Shown here one piece after another: positions 36,204-48,054 of a stretch of 64,000 bases of DNA; the stretch's first letter is position 1, and the number at the start of each line of letters is the position of its first letter. The notes below the pieces were generated by a model, which saw nothing but the letters and a program-made list of their open reading frames with translations, was not told where the DNA came from and searched no databases. The stretch comes from Pyrrhoderma lamaoense (Eukaryota > Basidiomycota > Agaricomycetes > Hymenochaetales > Hymenochaetaceae), in contig NBAZ01000001.1 of the NCBI GenBank assembly GCA_002794735.1, forward strand, positions 1,736,001 to 1,800,000, in the 5' to 3' direction. The position numbers were made by a program, and so were the translations under genes.

Positions 36204-36546
36204 GGGCGTATAGGTGAAGAGAGAGGAAGACGGGGAAGTGAGGAAATGGGAATTGGAGAATGAACGAGACTAGAACTCGGTATTTTGTACGTACGCAAAA
36301 AGTTTAGCAGATCAGACAGGAATTCCTATAAACGACAACTGCCTTCTATCAATTTTTTGAGGTCCGACTTACTGGGCACTTATAAGTACTAGTCCCAGCT
36401 TTGTGTTCTTAGAGATAAGATAACTTGCGAAGAGTAAAAACAGAATTGAGTATGACGAGGTAGATGCGTTAATCTAAGTACATAATGATACACCCAATGA
36501 CAGAGAAACAGATTGCTATACTAAATTAGAATACTACGTTACTTGT
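36204..36546. promoter_or_regulatory. GCV3 promoter and PEX14 3' region
   Basis: 343 bp between two minus-strand genes. It must hold the GCV3 promoter. No clear core element recognised. Confidence 0.35.
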
Positions 36547-37700
36547 TCAAGAGGCCGCTTCCGTTGGTTCTGCTACCGCAGAGGAAGTGGACTCAGACGA
36601 GGAAGAGGTTGAGACTCCATTGATAGGTGCATTATTCGCTTGTCTAGCACTTGTGTCCGTACTGCTGTTTCCAGCTAGTTGCCAGGCAGGTATTGTGGGA
36701 CGCCCCAGGAAGGAAGTGAGATTAGGGGTTGGGGTTGGAGACGGGAAGGAAGGACTTCGGTTCATAAGGAGTACTTTCAAAGACTTCAGCTCTTGCTGAA
36801 GTTCGGCAAGAGATTGCGTCTGACTCTCCTTGTTCTTCTCAATCATCTTTTGGAGTGCCAAAAAGTTAGTGGAAAGGTGCAAGTGCGGTGCTAGCAGACT
36901 TTAGTGACATTACCTTTGGCAACATTTCTCGTATAGAGTTTATTTCCTCTCTTATTTCGCGCATCTCATCTCGAGTGCGAGTTTCACTTTCACGCATCTC
37001 TTTTACACATGCTTCGACGTCTTGAGTTGTTTGCTCAACTTTGAGTCTTTGGGTCTCGACAGCTTCACGGACTGCGGCAGTCTCGGTTTGTATCTCTTTC
37101 AATAAAGCTTCAGCAGCATCGAATTGCTGGGTTAAGGCGTCCCTATCACCCTCATATGCAGTTGAAGTAGGTGGTCGAAGGTGTGGCATAAGATATTTCT
37201 ATATATATGTGTGTGTGTTTAGTACATTCCACACATCATTCAGTAGACAACAGGTACGTACACGGGCAAGCGAAACTGCCCCAAACATGAAGCTTCCAGA
37301 GACGACTGCCATTATCTATACAGTTCAATTTAGTTTGCTTTTTAAATATTAGTTGAGATCAGGGTTCACAAAGTAGTCTCTCCAGTCTAAAGGTTGATGA
37401 GCTGGGGAAGGATGCATTTGGTACGGGTTTGGGCCGTATTGGTACGTGGCCGGGTATTGAGGAGCTACTACTGTAGGATTTTGTCTCATTGATCCTGACT
37501 GACTTAGAGCAAGTTCTATCTCTCCTGGAGTCAGCCCTTTTGACTCTAGAAATTGAATCCGTTGAGCAAGAGGTGAACTTTGGCTCTGTAGTGAGCTGGT
37601 GAGTATAAAGACGTATATCATCTGTAATAGTGAATACCTTTGGGTCATTAAGGAAAGAAATAGCATTTTGTAACAGCTCTGAACGGTCTTGAGAGGCCAT
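36547..37700 (-). CDS. PEX14: Peroxisomal docking protein Pex14
   Basis: Peroxisome membrane docking factor for Pex5-bound cargo. The start MASQDRSELLQNAISFLNDP joins the Pex14 N-domain SSPLAQRIQFLESKGLTPGE then IELALSQSG. A Pro/Tyr-rich linker and DWRDYF precede a hydrophobic segment (MAVVSGSFMFGAVSLAR) and KYLMPHLRPP. A long coiled coil follows (DALTQQFDAAEALLKEIQTE and onward), then a Ser/Thr/Pro-rich tail ending AEPTEAAS at 36547-36549. Five exons, all in phase. An 11-base C run (37710-37720 as G on the plus strand) lies just upstream of the start. It diverges from TUF1 with 211 bp between starts. Confidence 0.93.
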
Positions 37701-37911
37701 GCTAGTTCCGGGGGGGGGGGTAGTTGTAAAGTACTAACGCGTGAATCCGGTGCCGTTCTTATAATTCGAGGAGGCCGGTTGGAGAGTCCCTGGATTATCA
37801 TAAGCAATTAAGATGGCTCTCGTGGGAACTGACGCTAGCGACAGGATTTTAGCGCATCTCGACTCGACTCTTTTCTTCTTCAGCTACGCTCAACACTTAA
37901 AATCGTCCACA

Positions 37912-39755
37912 ATGTTCTGCATCTCGAGGGCAGCGCCCACTTTGGCTTCTCGCCGTCTTTTCACTTCTTCTGGTACGTCTTTTTTGGTCAGCTCATCTCA
38001 CATATCGCGTCACTGACAACTTTTTCAGCCCTCTCTCGGCCGCTCTTGGCTGCAAGGCCATTGAAAAGCGCTGGTACGTCTCTCTTGAATCCTCGATATG
38101 CAAAGGGTCACGTAGGCACTTTAAGTATGTATAATGTCTCTTCTCTACTATGCGTAGCCTTTTAACGGTCGTGTCTCGTTCTCAGTGCTCCGACGTGGTT
38201 ATGCTGAGCCCGGTAAATTTTCTCGTGCAAAGCCCCACATGAACATTGGTACAATCGGACACGTTGACCACGGAAAGACTACGCTCACGGCTGCCATCAC
38301 AAAAACTCTTTCTGAATCTGGAGGTGCAACTTTCACCGATTACTCTCAAATTGATAAGGCACCGGAAGAAAAAGCTCGTGGTATCACTATCAACTCCGCT
38401 CACGTTGAGTATGAGACCGATGGTCGCCATTATGGCCATATTGATTGTCCTGGACATGCTGATTGTAAGTTTTTTATATTGTTTACGCTCAGGCCTATTA
38501 TTCATATGTTTTTTCAGATATCAAAAACATGATTACTGGTGCCGCTCAAATGGACGGTGCTATCATCGTATGTAGTTCATACCCATTTGCAATCACCGAC
38601 GTGTGGGCTGATCTATTTTATAGGTTGTATCTGCGACAGATGGTCAGATGCCTCAGACTAGGGAACATCTGCTTTTGGCTCGTCAGGTCGGAATCAAAAA
38701 ATTGGTTGTTTTCATCAACAAGGTTGATATGGTCCAGGACCCGGAAATGTTGGAGCTCGTAGATATGGAAATGCGTGATCTCCTTCAAACTTACAACTTC
38801 GATGGTGAAAATACACCAATCATAATGGGGTCCGCTTTGGCCGCTCTTGAGGGACGTGATCCTGAAATTGGTGCCAACAAAATTAGGGAGCTTGTCGCGG
38901 CTTGTGATAAGTGGCTCGATCTTCCTCCACGTGAGTTTGTATAGACTGCGTATCAAAGCTTGAAATACCCCAGAGCTCACTTTACATGAAACAGGTGACT
39001 TTGATAAGCCATTCCTTATGCCAGTCGAAGATGTGTTTTCGATCTCTGGTCGTGGAACGGTCTGCACAGGTCGTGTTGAGCGTGGGGTTGCAAACAAGGG
39101 TGATGAGGTTGAGATTGTTGGTCTTGGGCAATCATTGAAGACCACTCTTACCGGTATCGGTACGTAGCTTTCTTACTTCTACTAGTATGTCTTCTAATAT
39201 AGGACACTCTCAATAGAGATGTTCCACAAAGAGCTTGACCGTGGTGAGCCCGGTGATAACATGGGTGCCCTTCTTCGTGGTGTCAAGAGGGAACAAGTCA
39301 AACGTGGAATGGTAATCATCGCACCCGGTTCTATGAAGTCTGTCAAAAAGTTCCAAGCTCAAATCTATGTACGTTACTTGTATCATAGTAAAAAGAAGTA
39401 CCTATCTGACTCGTAAAATTATAGGTTCTTACCAAAGATGAAGGAGGACGATACACTCCTTTCATGGCAAACTACAGACCTCAGCTTTTCCTTCGAACTG
39501 CAGACATTACCGTTGCTCTCAACTTCCCTGAAGGAACTGAAGATGCCAACGAGAAGATGGTTATGCCCGGTGATCACGTTGAAATGGTTTGTGAACTTGT
39601 TCATGATGTTGCAGCTGAAATTGGTTCTCGCTTCACCCTTCGTGAAGGTGGTAAAACTGGTAAGTTTACAACTGTTTTTACATACTCAAGAGGAGATTTT
39701 CTGACTAGAGGAAATAATAGTTGGAACAGGTATCATTACCAAGGTTTTCGAATAA
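37912..39755 (+). CDS. TUF1: Mitochondrial elongation factor Tu
   Basis: GTPase that delivers aminoacyl-tRNA to mitochondrial ribosomes. An import signal ([20 protein letters not shown]) is spread over short 5' exons before [21 protein letters not shown] motifs are GHVDHGKTT, the switch segment [31 protein letters not shown] and the G5-like GSALAALEG. Domain 2 shows [17 protein letters not shown], and domain 3 shows [14 protein letters not shown] and [11 protein letters not shown]. It ends [11 protein letters not shown] at TAA 39753-39755. Eight or more introns, no frameshifts. Confidence 0.96.
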
Positions 39756-40003
39756 ATTTCAATCACAACTTGTATATCTGCATCCCCACTCTCTTCTTAG
39801 TAACTTAGACTTTATGCAGTGCGCTGTTATTCGTAGTATTTCATTTATCTCATCTACAATAAAAAAAGTATAGAAACGGAATCTATTGATATCCATAACA
39901 TGTATCCTGTAAATATATCACTGAACGCGTCTCGGTTACTATTGAGAACGTGCTACGTTCTACACACTGGTACTACCCATATTGCGGCTTGTACAAAACT
40001 ACA

Positions 40004-43000
40004 ATGTTTTCTGGCTTCACTGGTTTTAAAAATGTTATAGATAACATTGCCCAGCCTCAACCCCGTTCAACTAGACTAGGTCGCTCAGAATCTCAGGACT
40101 TATCAGATGCAGAACGCTCACCAGAGCATCAGCACTCTCGCAGCTCCGGCTCCTTTGACCTAACTGGAGTAGCACAATCTACTGGACACCTTGCAGAATC
40201 TGCATTTAGTAACTTGAGAAAGTCGCTTGCCTCGCAAAGGCCATTTACTGCGTCTACTTCCCCGACTACACAGGATGGTACTAGGGGGAGTAGCGTTTCA
40301 CCCAGACCGGATCGCGAGCTTCGGCCAGCAACACGCACTACTCTTGAGGAAAGGTTGCGAGCATCTTTTGCAATCGGAGAAGCCTCTAATTCTTCAACGC
40401 CTGAACCTTCACATGCTCCAACACCAAAACCTCAACCTTCGGAGCCGTCAGACAGGCAACAACTCTCACCTTGGCTTGTCCCTTTGCCAGACTCAAGGCC
40501 CCCCACTCCTATTGAGGTTCCCCCGTTCCCAGTTGAAGTCAATCTCGCCTCGCCTACTCCACTGAATATAGAAGTACCACCAGAGACTACTACAGTAGAG
40601 GAGCATCCACTTTCTAGTGATAGTTCTGAAAATAGGTCTCAACCTATACAAGATGAGAGCGCTGCTCCCGCCCCCGGTCCAGTCAAGAAAAGAGAATTTA
40701 GGCTTAGTATATTCCCTCACGTCCGATATCCAGAAGCGGACGTCCCCCTTCCCCAGTCATCTCCCATCCCGACTAATCTCTCGGCTTCCCAGTCATCCCA
40801 ATCAGTCATTTCTCCCGTACATAATAGTCCTGCGCAATCATCTCCACCTGATAATACTCTCGATTCAGAAAGTTTGCAAACTCGGTTTGCGGAACTTGAA
40901 AAGAAGCTTTCTGGTTTGTATTCCAGCCTTGATGTATCTATTTTTGTACACTTATGCATTTTGGGCAGATGCTACCGCAAGTCTAGAGCAAATGACACAA
41001 AAACAAGACTCTATTAGGGTTGTTTTAGCCGAGTTGACTCCTGTGAATGATATATCTGATGTTGACGCACTACGGGAGTATCTTCAGGGCTTGAATACAA
41101 AACAAAATGTGCGTTCGATTATTGATAATTCTTAGTTTATACTATCTAAGCTTTCAAATGTTATAATGTTATAGATGTCTCAAGAAATAATCAAACGCCT
41201 GAATGGGAAATTACGAAGTGAGCTATGAGACTACTAATATATATTACTTATTTGTTCACCATTCTCTTTCATAGCTTATGATGAGCGGATAGAGGAGCTT
41301 CGAGATACCCATAGACTGGAAAGTCGATCTCAATCGGAACTTGTTGACAATCTCAGAAAGCAGCTTGAGGAATCGGAAGCTTTGCTAAAGGCTGCTCATA
41401 ACTCAACTACGCAGGCCGAAGAAGAGATGCGCAAACGGCAAGCTGAGCTTGATCTGGCACGCTCCGAGGCTCAAAAACTCAAAGTTACTGCTAAAGATGA
41501 GGAAGAAAAGAGGGTAAAGGCTATAAGTCTTTTGAAGACCGTTAGACAGAAGTTGGTAAAAGCGGAAAAGGATAGGGACGAGGCTATAAAGGAGAACAAT
41601 ACTTTGAAGGAGAAAGAGAGGGTGAAAGGGAGAGGGAGAAATTTGAAAAGGAGAAACTCGAGAAGGAAATTGAGAATGTCCGGCTGAAAAAGAAAGGGAT
41701 ATATCGGGATTGAGGTTACATTTCGATAAAGAGCTTGCCGGAATGAGAGAAAAACTTGATAAGGAGTTCGCAGCCCGCAGGGGTCAGCTCGATCTTGAGT
41801 TTTCAACTTCAAAGGTATTTATAATCTAATCTTACAGAAAAGGGAAGATTTATATATTTTGGTCCAGGCAAATTACCAAAAAGAAATATCAGCAAAGAAC
41901 GCAAAAATACAGACTCTAGAAAACTCTGTACGCTCTCTTAACAATGAGCGGGACTCATTGTTCGATCAGTTACAACTCCGTCAGGCAGAGCTTGAATCAT
42001 CTCAATCACTTCTTGAATCGTTACAAAATACGATATCAGAGTTACAATTCCAACTGCGTGAAATTTCGGAACGAAGTGCTTTACTCTCGGAAGAACTTTC
42101 GGATGCCCGTCGTGAACTAGAATACCGAGATTTGAAGCCAAACGTGTCTTCAGAAGATGCGGAGCGTGTTCGTGCTGCTCTCGAGGTCAAGTACGAAGCT
42201 AAAATTGGAGAGCTCAGTGCCCGGCTAGCCGAGATGGAACGTGATAGGAATGATACCGAAAGTGCTATGAGTCGGAGTATCCAGCAGAAGACACAGGAAA
42301 TAGAGTCATTGAGGAAATTTATTGATTCATCTTCTGTTTCTAAAGGAGCTAGCGAAGAGGAGTTGACGAAAATGAAGCAGAAGATTGATAGTTTGATGCA
42401 TGAGATATCTACATATAAGGAGCAGCTCAGTGATTTAGATCGTCAGAGGGATAAAGTCGAAGAACTTGAGGTATAAACTATGATATTATACTCACTTTAT
42501 ACCGATACTGACAATGGGGTCGACCATTATAGGCTCAGCTACAAAGACAGACAAGTGAATATGAAGAAAGATCAAAACAAAATATGCGAGAAGTCGCTGA
42601 AGCTAAGGAGCGCGAAGCACAAGTTAGAGCGTCTAATAAGGTACTTTGATCATCTATGGGATTCTAGTGATATATCTGACCGCTTTATGGTAGACGCTTC
42701 GAGAAGAATTACGGAAAGTACAAGCTTCTGCTGCGTTGCTTGAGAGGCAACGCAATCCTGGTGTAGGCTATTGGAGTAGTGTTGCTCGACATGAAAATAA
42801 CTCTGAGGCGGCGCTTACGTCCTCCCCGACCCCTTCAACAACTGAACTTGCTTCATCCTCTTCTCCACATGTAGGCTCACCATCACCCGCCTCTGCTAAA
42901 AATGATGAGGAAGTCAATCTTGAGTATCTTCGTAATGTCATTTTGCAGTTTTTAGAGCACAAGGAAATGAGGGTAAGTACCATTCGGAGCATGCACTTCT

Positions 43001-43108
43001 AGGTTACTTTACTTATTACCTCTGAAACAGCCACATCTTGTTCGGGTGCTGTCCATTATTCTCCGCTTCACACCGCAAGAGACCCGGCGTCTGATTGCTA
43101 AGGTCTAA
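40004..43108 (+). CDS. GRIP-domain golgin (Imh1-like)
   Basis: Coiled-coil tether recruited to the trans-Golgi by Arl1. The start MFSGFTGFKNVIDNIAQPQP precedes about 300 residues of Ser/Pro-rich sequence, then long coiled coils (for example LESRSQSELVDNLRKQLEE, and SAKNAKIQTLENSVRSLNNE). The C-terminal GRIP domain reads EEVNLEYLRNVILQFLEHKE then MRPHLVRVLSIILRFTPQET, with the invariant Tyr. Stop TAA 43106-43108. One base is missing at 41620-41622 and at 41682-41683, both in G runs; the coiled-coil frame resumes after each. Several introns within the coiled coil. Confidence 0.9.
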
Positions 43109-43561
43109 GGACTCCATCATTTACCACTATATTCTCTGTTTTATTTGTTTTTTTGCTAGTATTTAGTAATTTATGGATTTATATTAATCGGATGGATTCT
43201 ATAATGCGACTGCCTTGACTGGTTTAAGAGCTCATAAATCAGCGAGATCTTGACCAATAATATGAAGTAAATGGACGGAGACCAATCGGCAGTGGCCGTA
43301 GTGCGTTCCAGAGGCAACTAAGGATCTCTACATCATATTTGTTTCCGAAACAGTATAAGCCGCTTGACCTGCGTCACCTTCGCCGAAGATGAATTTTTGT
43401 TTTCGTTTTGTTTACGCGTGGTATATAAGACATCTAAGTAAAAGCACGCCTGAGATAAATCGTAGATCTGTTCTTCCTATTCTACACGTTCAATCCTTTT
43501 TCAACCTGAAGTTTGGCTTTTTTCGTTTTTGAGGTCGCGAACTAAACTAAGCTGCGAAGTA
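43109..43561 (+). other. Intergenic; upstream of stomatin-like gene
   Basis: 453 bp with a T-rich 3' UTR followed by promoter sequence. A GGTATATAAGACATC element at about 43420-43434 is a candidate TATA box, some 140 bp before the ATG. Confidence 0.4.
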
Positions 43562-44913
43562 ATGATATCGCGCAACGCTTTTTCTAATTCTGCACCTTCT
43601 TCATCTCGTTCGCTGGCTTCACGTGCTCTCAAGCGTCCGAGAAATGTATATGTTGTAGCTCAACGCTCACAGCAAGTACGAAATTTCTTTGCAATCGTAC
43701 ACCAAGGACATGAAGCATGGAGACTTTCACTTGGAAGAAACCCGGTCAAGCTTGATCCTGGTTTAAGACTTATGTTGCCGTTTTATCATACCATTCAGGA
43801 GGTAGATATGCGTGAAACTTCAGTGAGTCATATAGAGTCTGTTGTATATGAGCTATTGCAATGCTGATTAATTGAATTATCAAATGTTAGGTTAATATCA
43901 TGGATTTAACTTGCTATACGAGTGATAACGTTCCGGTACATGTTTCAGGATCACTGTTCTTCCGAGTTAGAGATTCGTATGATGCCTGTTTTGCTGTTGA
44001 TAACTTCGAGAAGAACGTCGCGAATATTGGGACGTCTGCTGTACGGTCTGTTATTGGGCACTTTACAGTGGGTCTTCACGTTCAGTTTAGTGCATACTAG
44101 TATAACTAAATTATTGACTGTGTGCTAGTATGATGAAGTGATTGGTGACAGGAACAAGATCAACACCAGACTTCACGAAGTTATTGGGCAGAGCATACAC
44201 GTAAGTAAAGAAGCCCCTTGATCTTACGAACCCACTACCGTATCTAACAATCTTATGGTTCATCATAATAGAGATGGGGTGTAGAATGTACTCGTTTTGA
44301 AGTCCAAAATTTTAAGCCCTCAAATCGTGAGGTTGAGAAACAGCTTGAATTGCAAATGGCTGCAGAACGAGAACGTCGAAAGCAGATCTTGGATACTCAA
44401 GCCAAAGTCAACATAGCTGAGGGTAACAAGCAACGAATGATTTTGGAGTCTGAAGGAAGTGAGTTCCTTTTGACTTGTTTATGTCAAATACTCTGAACAA
44501 TTGTTGATTATCTGATTTTCTCAAGAATTACAGTCCAGCTTAATGACTCTGCTGGTCAAAAACAGAGGCTTATCTTAGAGTCCGAGGGTGCTCGAGAAGC
44601 TGCTAAAAATGAAGGTGAAGCTCTTGCCCAGCAAGTAGAAATTCTTGCACGATCATTAGCAATGCCATCGTCAGAGCCTACTGATGCTGATAGACGTAAG
44701 GCTCTCGATACCCTTCTCGAATTAAGACGACTGGAACAATTAAGGGCAATAGCAAATGGTCACGGCAACTCGACATATTTCTTTGGGGATCAGAAGGGGG
44801 CAGGCAGGGACCGAGATGCATATGAGGTGGACAATAATGAGAAGTGGAAGAGGAGTCTTGAGAGTTCCGGTGTGAAGAACGCGATACGAAGTGATTTGCA
44901 ATTCAAAGCATAG
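43562..44913 (+). CDS. Stomatin-like SPFH/band-7 protein, probably mitochondrial
   Basis: Prohibitin-homology membrane scaffold. The N-terminus (MISRNAFSNSAPSSSRSLAS) is basic and Ser-rich, like an import signal. The SPFH domain follows: FFAIVHQGHEAWRLSLGRNP, LPFYHTIQEVDMRE, DLTCYTSDNVPVHVSGSLFF, NVANIGTSAVRSVIGHF and RWGVECTRFEVQNFKPSN. A helical charged tail (KQLELQMAAERERRKQILDT) and a C-terminal region ending SDLQFKA follow, TAG 44911-44913. Five or six introns. It resembles SLP-2 in layout, but I would not name it beyond the family. Confidence 0.87.
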
Positions 44914-45189
44914 TTAATATGTAGTACCATCTTCTAATTGTATCTGATAGAAATTATCTTCTGTTTTACCTTGAAACAATCGCCACTCATTGAAATCTTG
45001 ATTACATATGTGTTGCTTTGCATGTATATGCACATAACTGTGGATAAACGGTTAAAACACAACAAAACAAAAACAGACACAGGCGGTTAATATTAACCTG
45101 CTATTGAAAAAATGTTAGGTAATCTTACTAAGTAAGAGAACTCTATAGTCATATTAATAGTGTCCAATTCATGATCACGGTCCCATGAA

Positions 45190-47436
45190 ATGCTGAAATC
45201 CAGTCAACTCACCCGGAAGTTTGCACTTTCAAGAGTTGTTTTACTTGATTTTCTTGCCCCTCGACTGGCATGCAACCAATTAACGTCTCCAAAAAACTGT
45301 TTCTTGCGCAATGCCTCTACGAACGCGACGCAAGCTACAAGATATTCGATATTCGATGGACTTGATCAAGTCGATGTACATGCCCTAGTGAACGATCTAA
45401 AGACTGCTATACGAGATAAGGATGTACTTGGTGCTTGGAAGGCTTGCTCATCCATACACAAATTTAGTCCTGGGCTTATCCATGGACCTCAGTACTATGG
45501 TGCTGCGTCTTCGATGATTGCAGGACTTTACAACAACATAAGCAAGAGGAAGATACTCAGTGACGATGAAGACCGAGCTATGGAGGAATTGGCGATTATC
45601 TGCTTAGCTCATGGATATCCGGATGGTTTGCGTCAAATGATGGTATGGCATCTGGTACAAGGAAATGTCGAGACCGTTCTCAAGCTACACGAACGCTTTC
45701 TTTCATCAATAAAAAATTCGGAAACACATGGGCTAGAGCAAGCCACTTCACTTTTGGTTGAGGAGTCAATCGCTTTGAAGAATTTGCACATAGAAGGCGT
45801 GAGCATCTCACATCATGATATCGCATGCATCACTACCCTTGCCATCGCAGCTTATGCGCAAACAGACTCTTTTCACACTGCTTTAAATCTTGTGCTGAGC
45901 AACAGACATATCCAAGTGAATAGCAAGATAGTCCACGACGTCTCTAACAATCTGTACTCTTGTAAACATGGATCTATTGCGAAGCAGGAGCAAGTAGAAG
46001 ACAAAGAATTGGCCAATTTAGTTCAAAAAACGGATGAATATTGTACGGTAGCTCGTATCGCTAGACTCGTACAACGTCCGGAGGCCTTCAAGGCTCATCT
46101 TAGAAACTTACTCAATGAACGAAAGACTCAGGCCGAAACCCATCTTATCAGTATCTCATCTATATTATTAAGTGGTATCGAAGGGGAGCAGCCGTGGGCA
46201 TCTGTCAGCGAGAAACGGAAAACTTTTGAACGCCCTGTTGTCATTTCTGAAAAATCTTGGGCCCATCTGCTGAATGCACTCGTCCTTGTTGATAGAGAGG
46301 ATATTGGACAGCAACTATGGGGGAAAATGGAGGATTTTGGAGTTAATCCTGGGATAGCAGTTTGGAATGCAATTCTGGAAGGATTCAGAGAAGTGCGACA
46401 ACTAAACAAACTGGAACGAACTTGGAGACTAATGAAAGAGCAAGGTATCGCTTTCGACGCCGCTGCGTATAACGCAAAAATCAATTGCTTACTCGAACAC
46501 GGAAACAGAATAGAGGCATTCAAGTTATTCGATGGTTTTAGGCTTCACGGAAGAAAGTTCACAGACAGCGTACTTGTTTTCAATACGATCATAAATGCCT
46601 ATCTCAAAAGCGCGATTTCCTCTCGCTCGGCGTCCAACATCAATTTAAACAAAGCACTGGCATTGCTAGAAAGCATGGTGAAGGAAAGTCCACAACCTGA
46701 TATAGTTACCTATAACTCATTTATAAGCTACTACGGGAAGAAGGGCGATCTTCAAGGGATAGTGGGTATTGTTGAACGACTAGCAGGAGCTGGCTTGCAG
46801 CCGGATGTATTCACGTATACTAGTATCCTATCAGCATTGCTCAAAGCTAAGGTTCCAAATACGACTGCACGGCTTCTATCAATCATGGAACAGACTGGCG
46901 TACAGAAAAATACAGCAACATACAGTGCCATAATTGACTATCAGGTTCGACAAGGGACTCGTGAAGGTATTCAAACAGCATGGGAGATTCTTCAGCGCAT
47001 GGAGGTTCTTCCTTATGCCCAACCCAACATCATCACGTATACATCTTTCCTTGCTGGGCTGCACCGAAGTGGTGAACTCAGAAAGGATGAGATCACAAAA
47101 ATATCAAGGGACGTCGTTCAAAGGATGGGAAACCGAAAGTTACATATTTCACGAGGTGCATACCATATTCTATTGAAATCTTGCCTTGAAAATCTCAAGC
47201 CGGAGGGGTTGGAGTTCTTTATGGAATTTTTTAATGACATGGAAGCCAAAAGGATCGCGTTCTGGCCTGATACCTGGTTCATCATATTTAGGGGCTTGCT
47301 TGAAAGAGGAGAGTGGGGTTTAGCCAGCGAGATGAAGGATCGTATGATGCGATCTGGGTTCAGTCCGACTGGTGGATTACTCAAACTAGTCGGAAGCATC
47401 GAGGGATGGGAACAAGTCCACAAGGTCATGTCATAG
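45190..47436 (+). CDS. Pentatricopeptide-repeat protein, probably mitochondrial
   Basis: Single uninterrupted exon of 748 codons in a region where most genes have many introns. An import-like N-terminus (MLKSSQLTRKFALSRVV) is followed by helical repeats. PPR units are clear in the second half: NPGIAVWNAILEGFREVRQL, AFDAAAYNAKINCLLEHGN, PDIVTYNSFISYYGKKGDL, PDVFTYTSILSALLKAK, NTATYSAIIDYQVRQGT and PNIITYTSFLAGLHRSG. Such proteins bind organelle transcripts to control processing, stability or translation. No extra catalytic domain seen. Convergent with MIM2, 58 bp between stops. Confidence 0.9.
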   Translation: MLKSSQLTRKFALSRVVLLDFLAPRLACNQLTSPKNCFLRNASTNATQATRYSIFDGLDQVDVHALVNDLKTAIRDKDVLGAWKACSSIHKFSPGLIHGPQYYGAASSMIAGLYNNISKRKILSDDEDRAMEELAIICLAHGYPDGLRQMMVWHLVQGNVETVLKLHERFLSSIKNSETHGLEQATSLLVEESIALKNLHIEGVSISHHDIACITTLAIAAYAQTDSFHTALNLVLSNRHIQVNSKIVHDVSNNLYSCKHGSIAKQEQVEDKELANLVQKTDEYCTVARIARLVQRPEAFKAHLRNLLNERKTQAETHLISISSILLSGIEGEQPWASVSEKRKTFERPVVISEKSWAHLLNALVLVDREDIGQQLWGKMEDFGVNPGIAVWNAILEGFREVRQLNKLERTWRLMKEQGIAFDAAAYNAKINCLLEHGNRIEAFKLFDGFRLHGRKFTDSVLVFNTIINAYLKSAISSRSASNINLNKALALLESMVKESPQPDIVTYNSFISYYGKKGDLQGIVGIVERLAGAGLQPDVFTYTSILSALLKAKVPNTTARLLSIMEQTGVQKNTATYSAIIDYQVRQGTREGIQTAWEILQRMEVLPYAQPNIITYTSFLAGLHRSGELRKDEITKISRDVVQRMGNRKLHISRGAYHILLKSCLENLKPEGLEFFMEFFNDMEAKRIAFWPDTWFIIFRGLLERGEWGLASEMKDRMMRSGFSPTGGLLKLVGSIEGWEQVHKVMS

Positions 47437-47494
47437 ATAGAAACTAGAGTAGTACTTTTTATATTTGCATTAATGGATATAATGGATAATAGCT

Positions 47495-47811
47495 CTATGA
47501 TGTCCTTTCTCCGAGAAAGAATGCCCGTGTCCAGCCTAGGCGTGTATACCGCGCGTATACTGTACGTGGCAGTAGGAAAAATCAGACGCGAAGAGAATGG
47601 TATTAAAAGGATGTTTTTACTGACTAGTGTGTGCCCATTTCCTACCGAGCCATTTTCCAATGTAAGGCATGAATACGACGGATATAAGTAATTGTAGTTG
47701 CTTAAGATTTTCCTCCCATTCCAGCTGAGCAAGACGGAGCTCCTCTTCCGAATCATAGCCGTCCTCTGACGGTTCTGGAGAAGATTCAATCGACTCTATC
47801 GATTCAGACAT
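47495..47811 (-). CDS. MIM2: Mitochondrial outer-membrane import factor Mim2
   Basis: Small partner of Mim1 in inserting helical outer-membrane proteins. The acidic N-terminus (MSESIESIESSPEPSEDGY) leads to the conserved core EWEENLKQLQLLISVVFMP, YIGKWLGRKWAHT. A 65-nt intron (47560-47624, donor GTCAGT) then joins IYARYTRLGWTRAFFLGERT. Stop TAG 47495-47497, about 80 residues in all. Without splicing the frame ends at HTSQ, which lacks the conserved YARY segment, so the intron is preferred. It diverges from the first sugar transporter. Confidence 0.85.
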
Positions 47812-48054
47812 TATCGAGAGTGAGAAATGACCCTGGCACGGTTGACGCGCGCCTTGGAGAGAGATTTCAAGTTAGTGTTTGTATGAGAAAGAACCGTCGG
47901 ACCAAAATGGGTCATGTGCCGACTAGCTCCAACGAAATTCATCTTTTCATCTACCGAGGGCCTTCACGGTGACTCTTTCTCTTGTGCCACTACATTCACT
48001 CTCCTTAAATCACTACACGACGGCGACCCAAACAACTCGTCCCTCGCATGCATC

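Noticed and set aside
47118..47789. 223-codon minus-strand frame
   Set aside because: It runs antisense through the PPR gene and into MIM2 in a different frame and shows no domain. The PPR and MIM2 readings explain the sequence.
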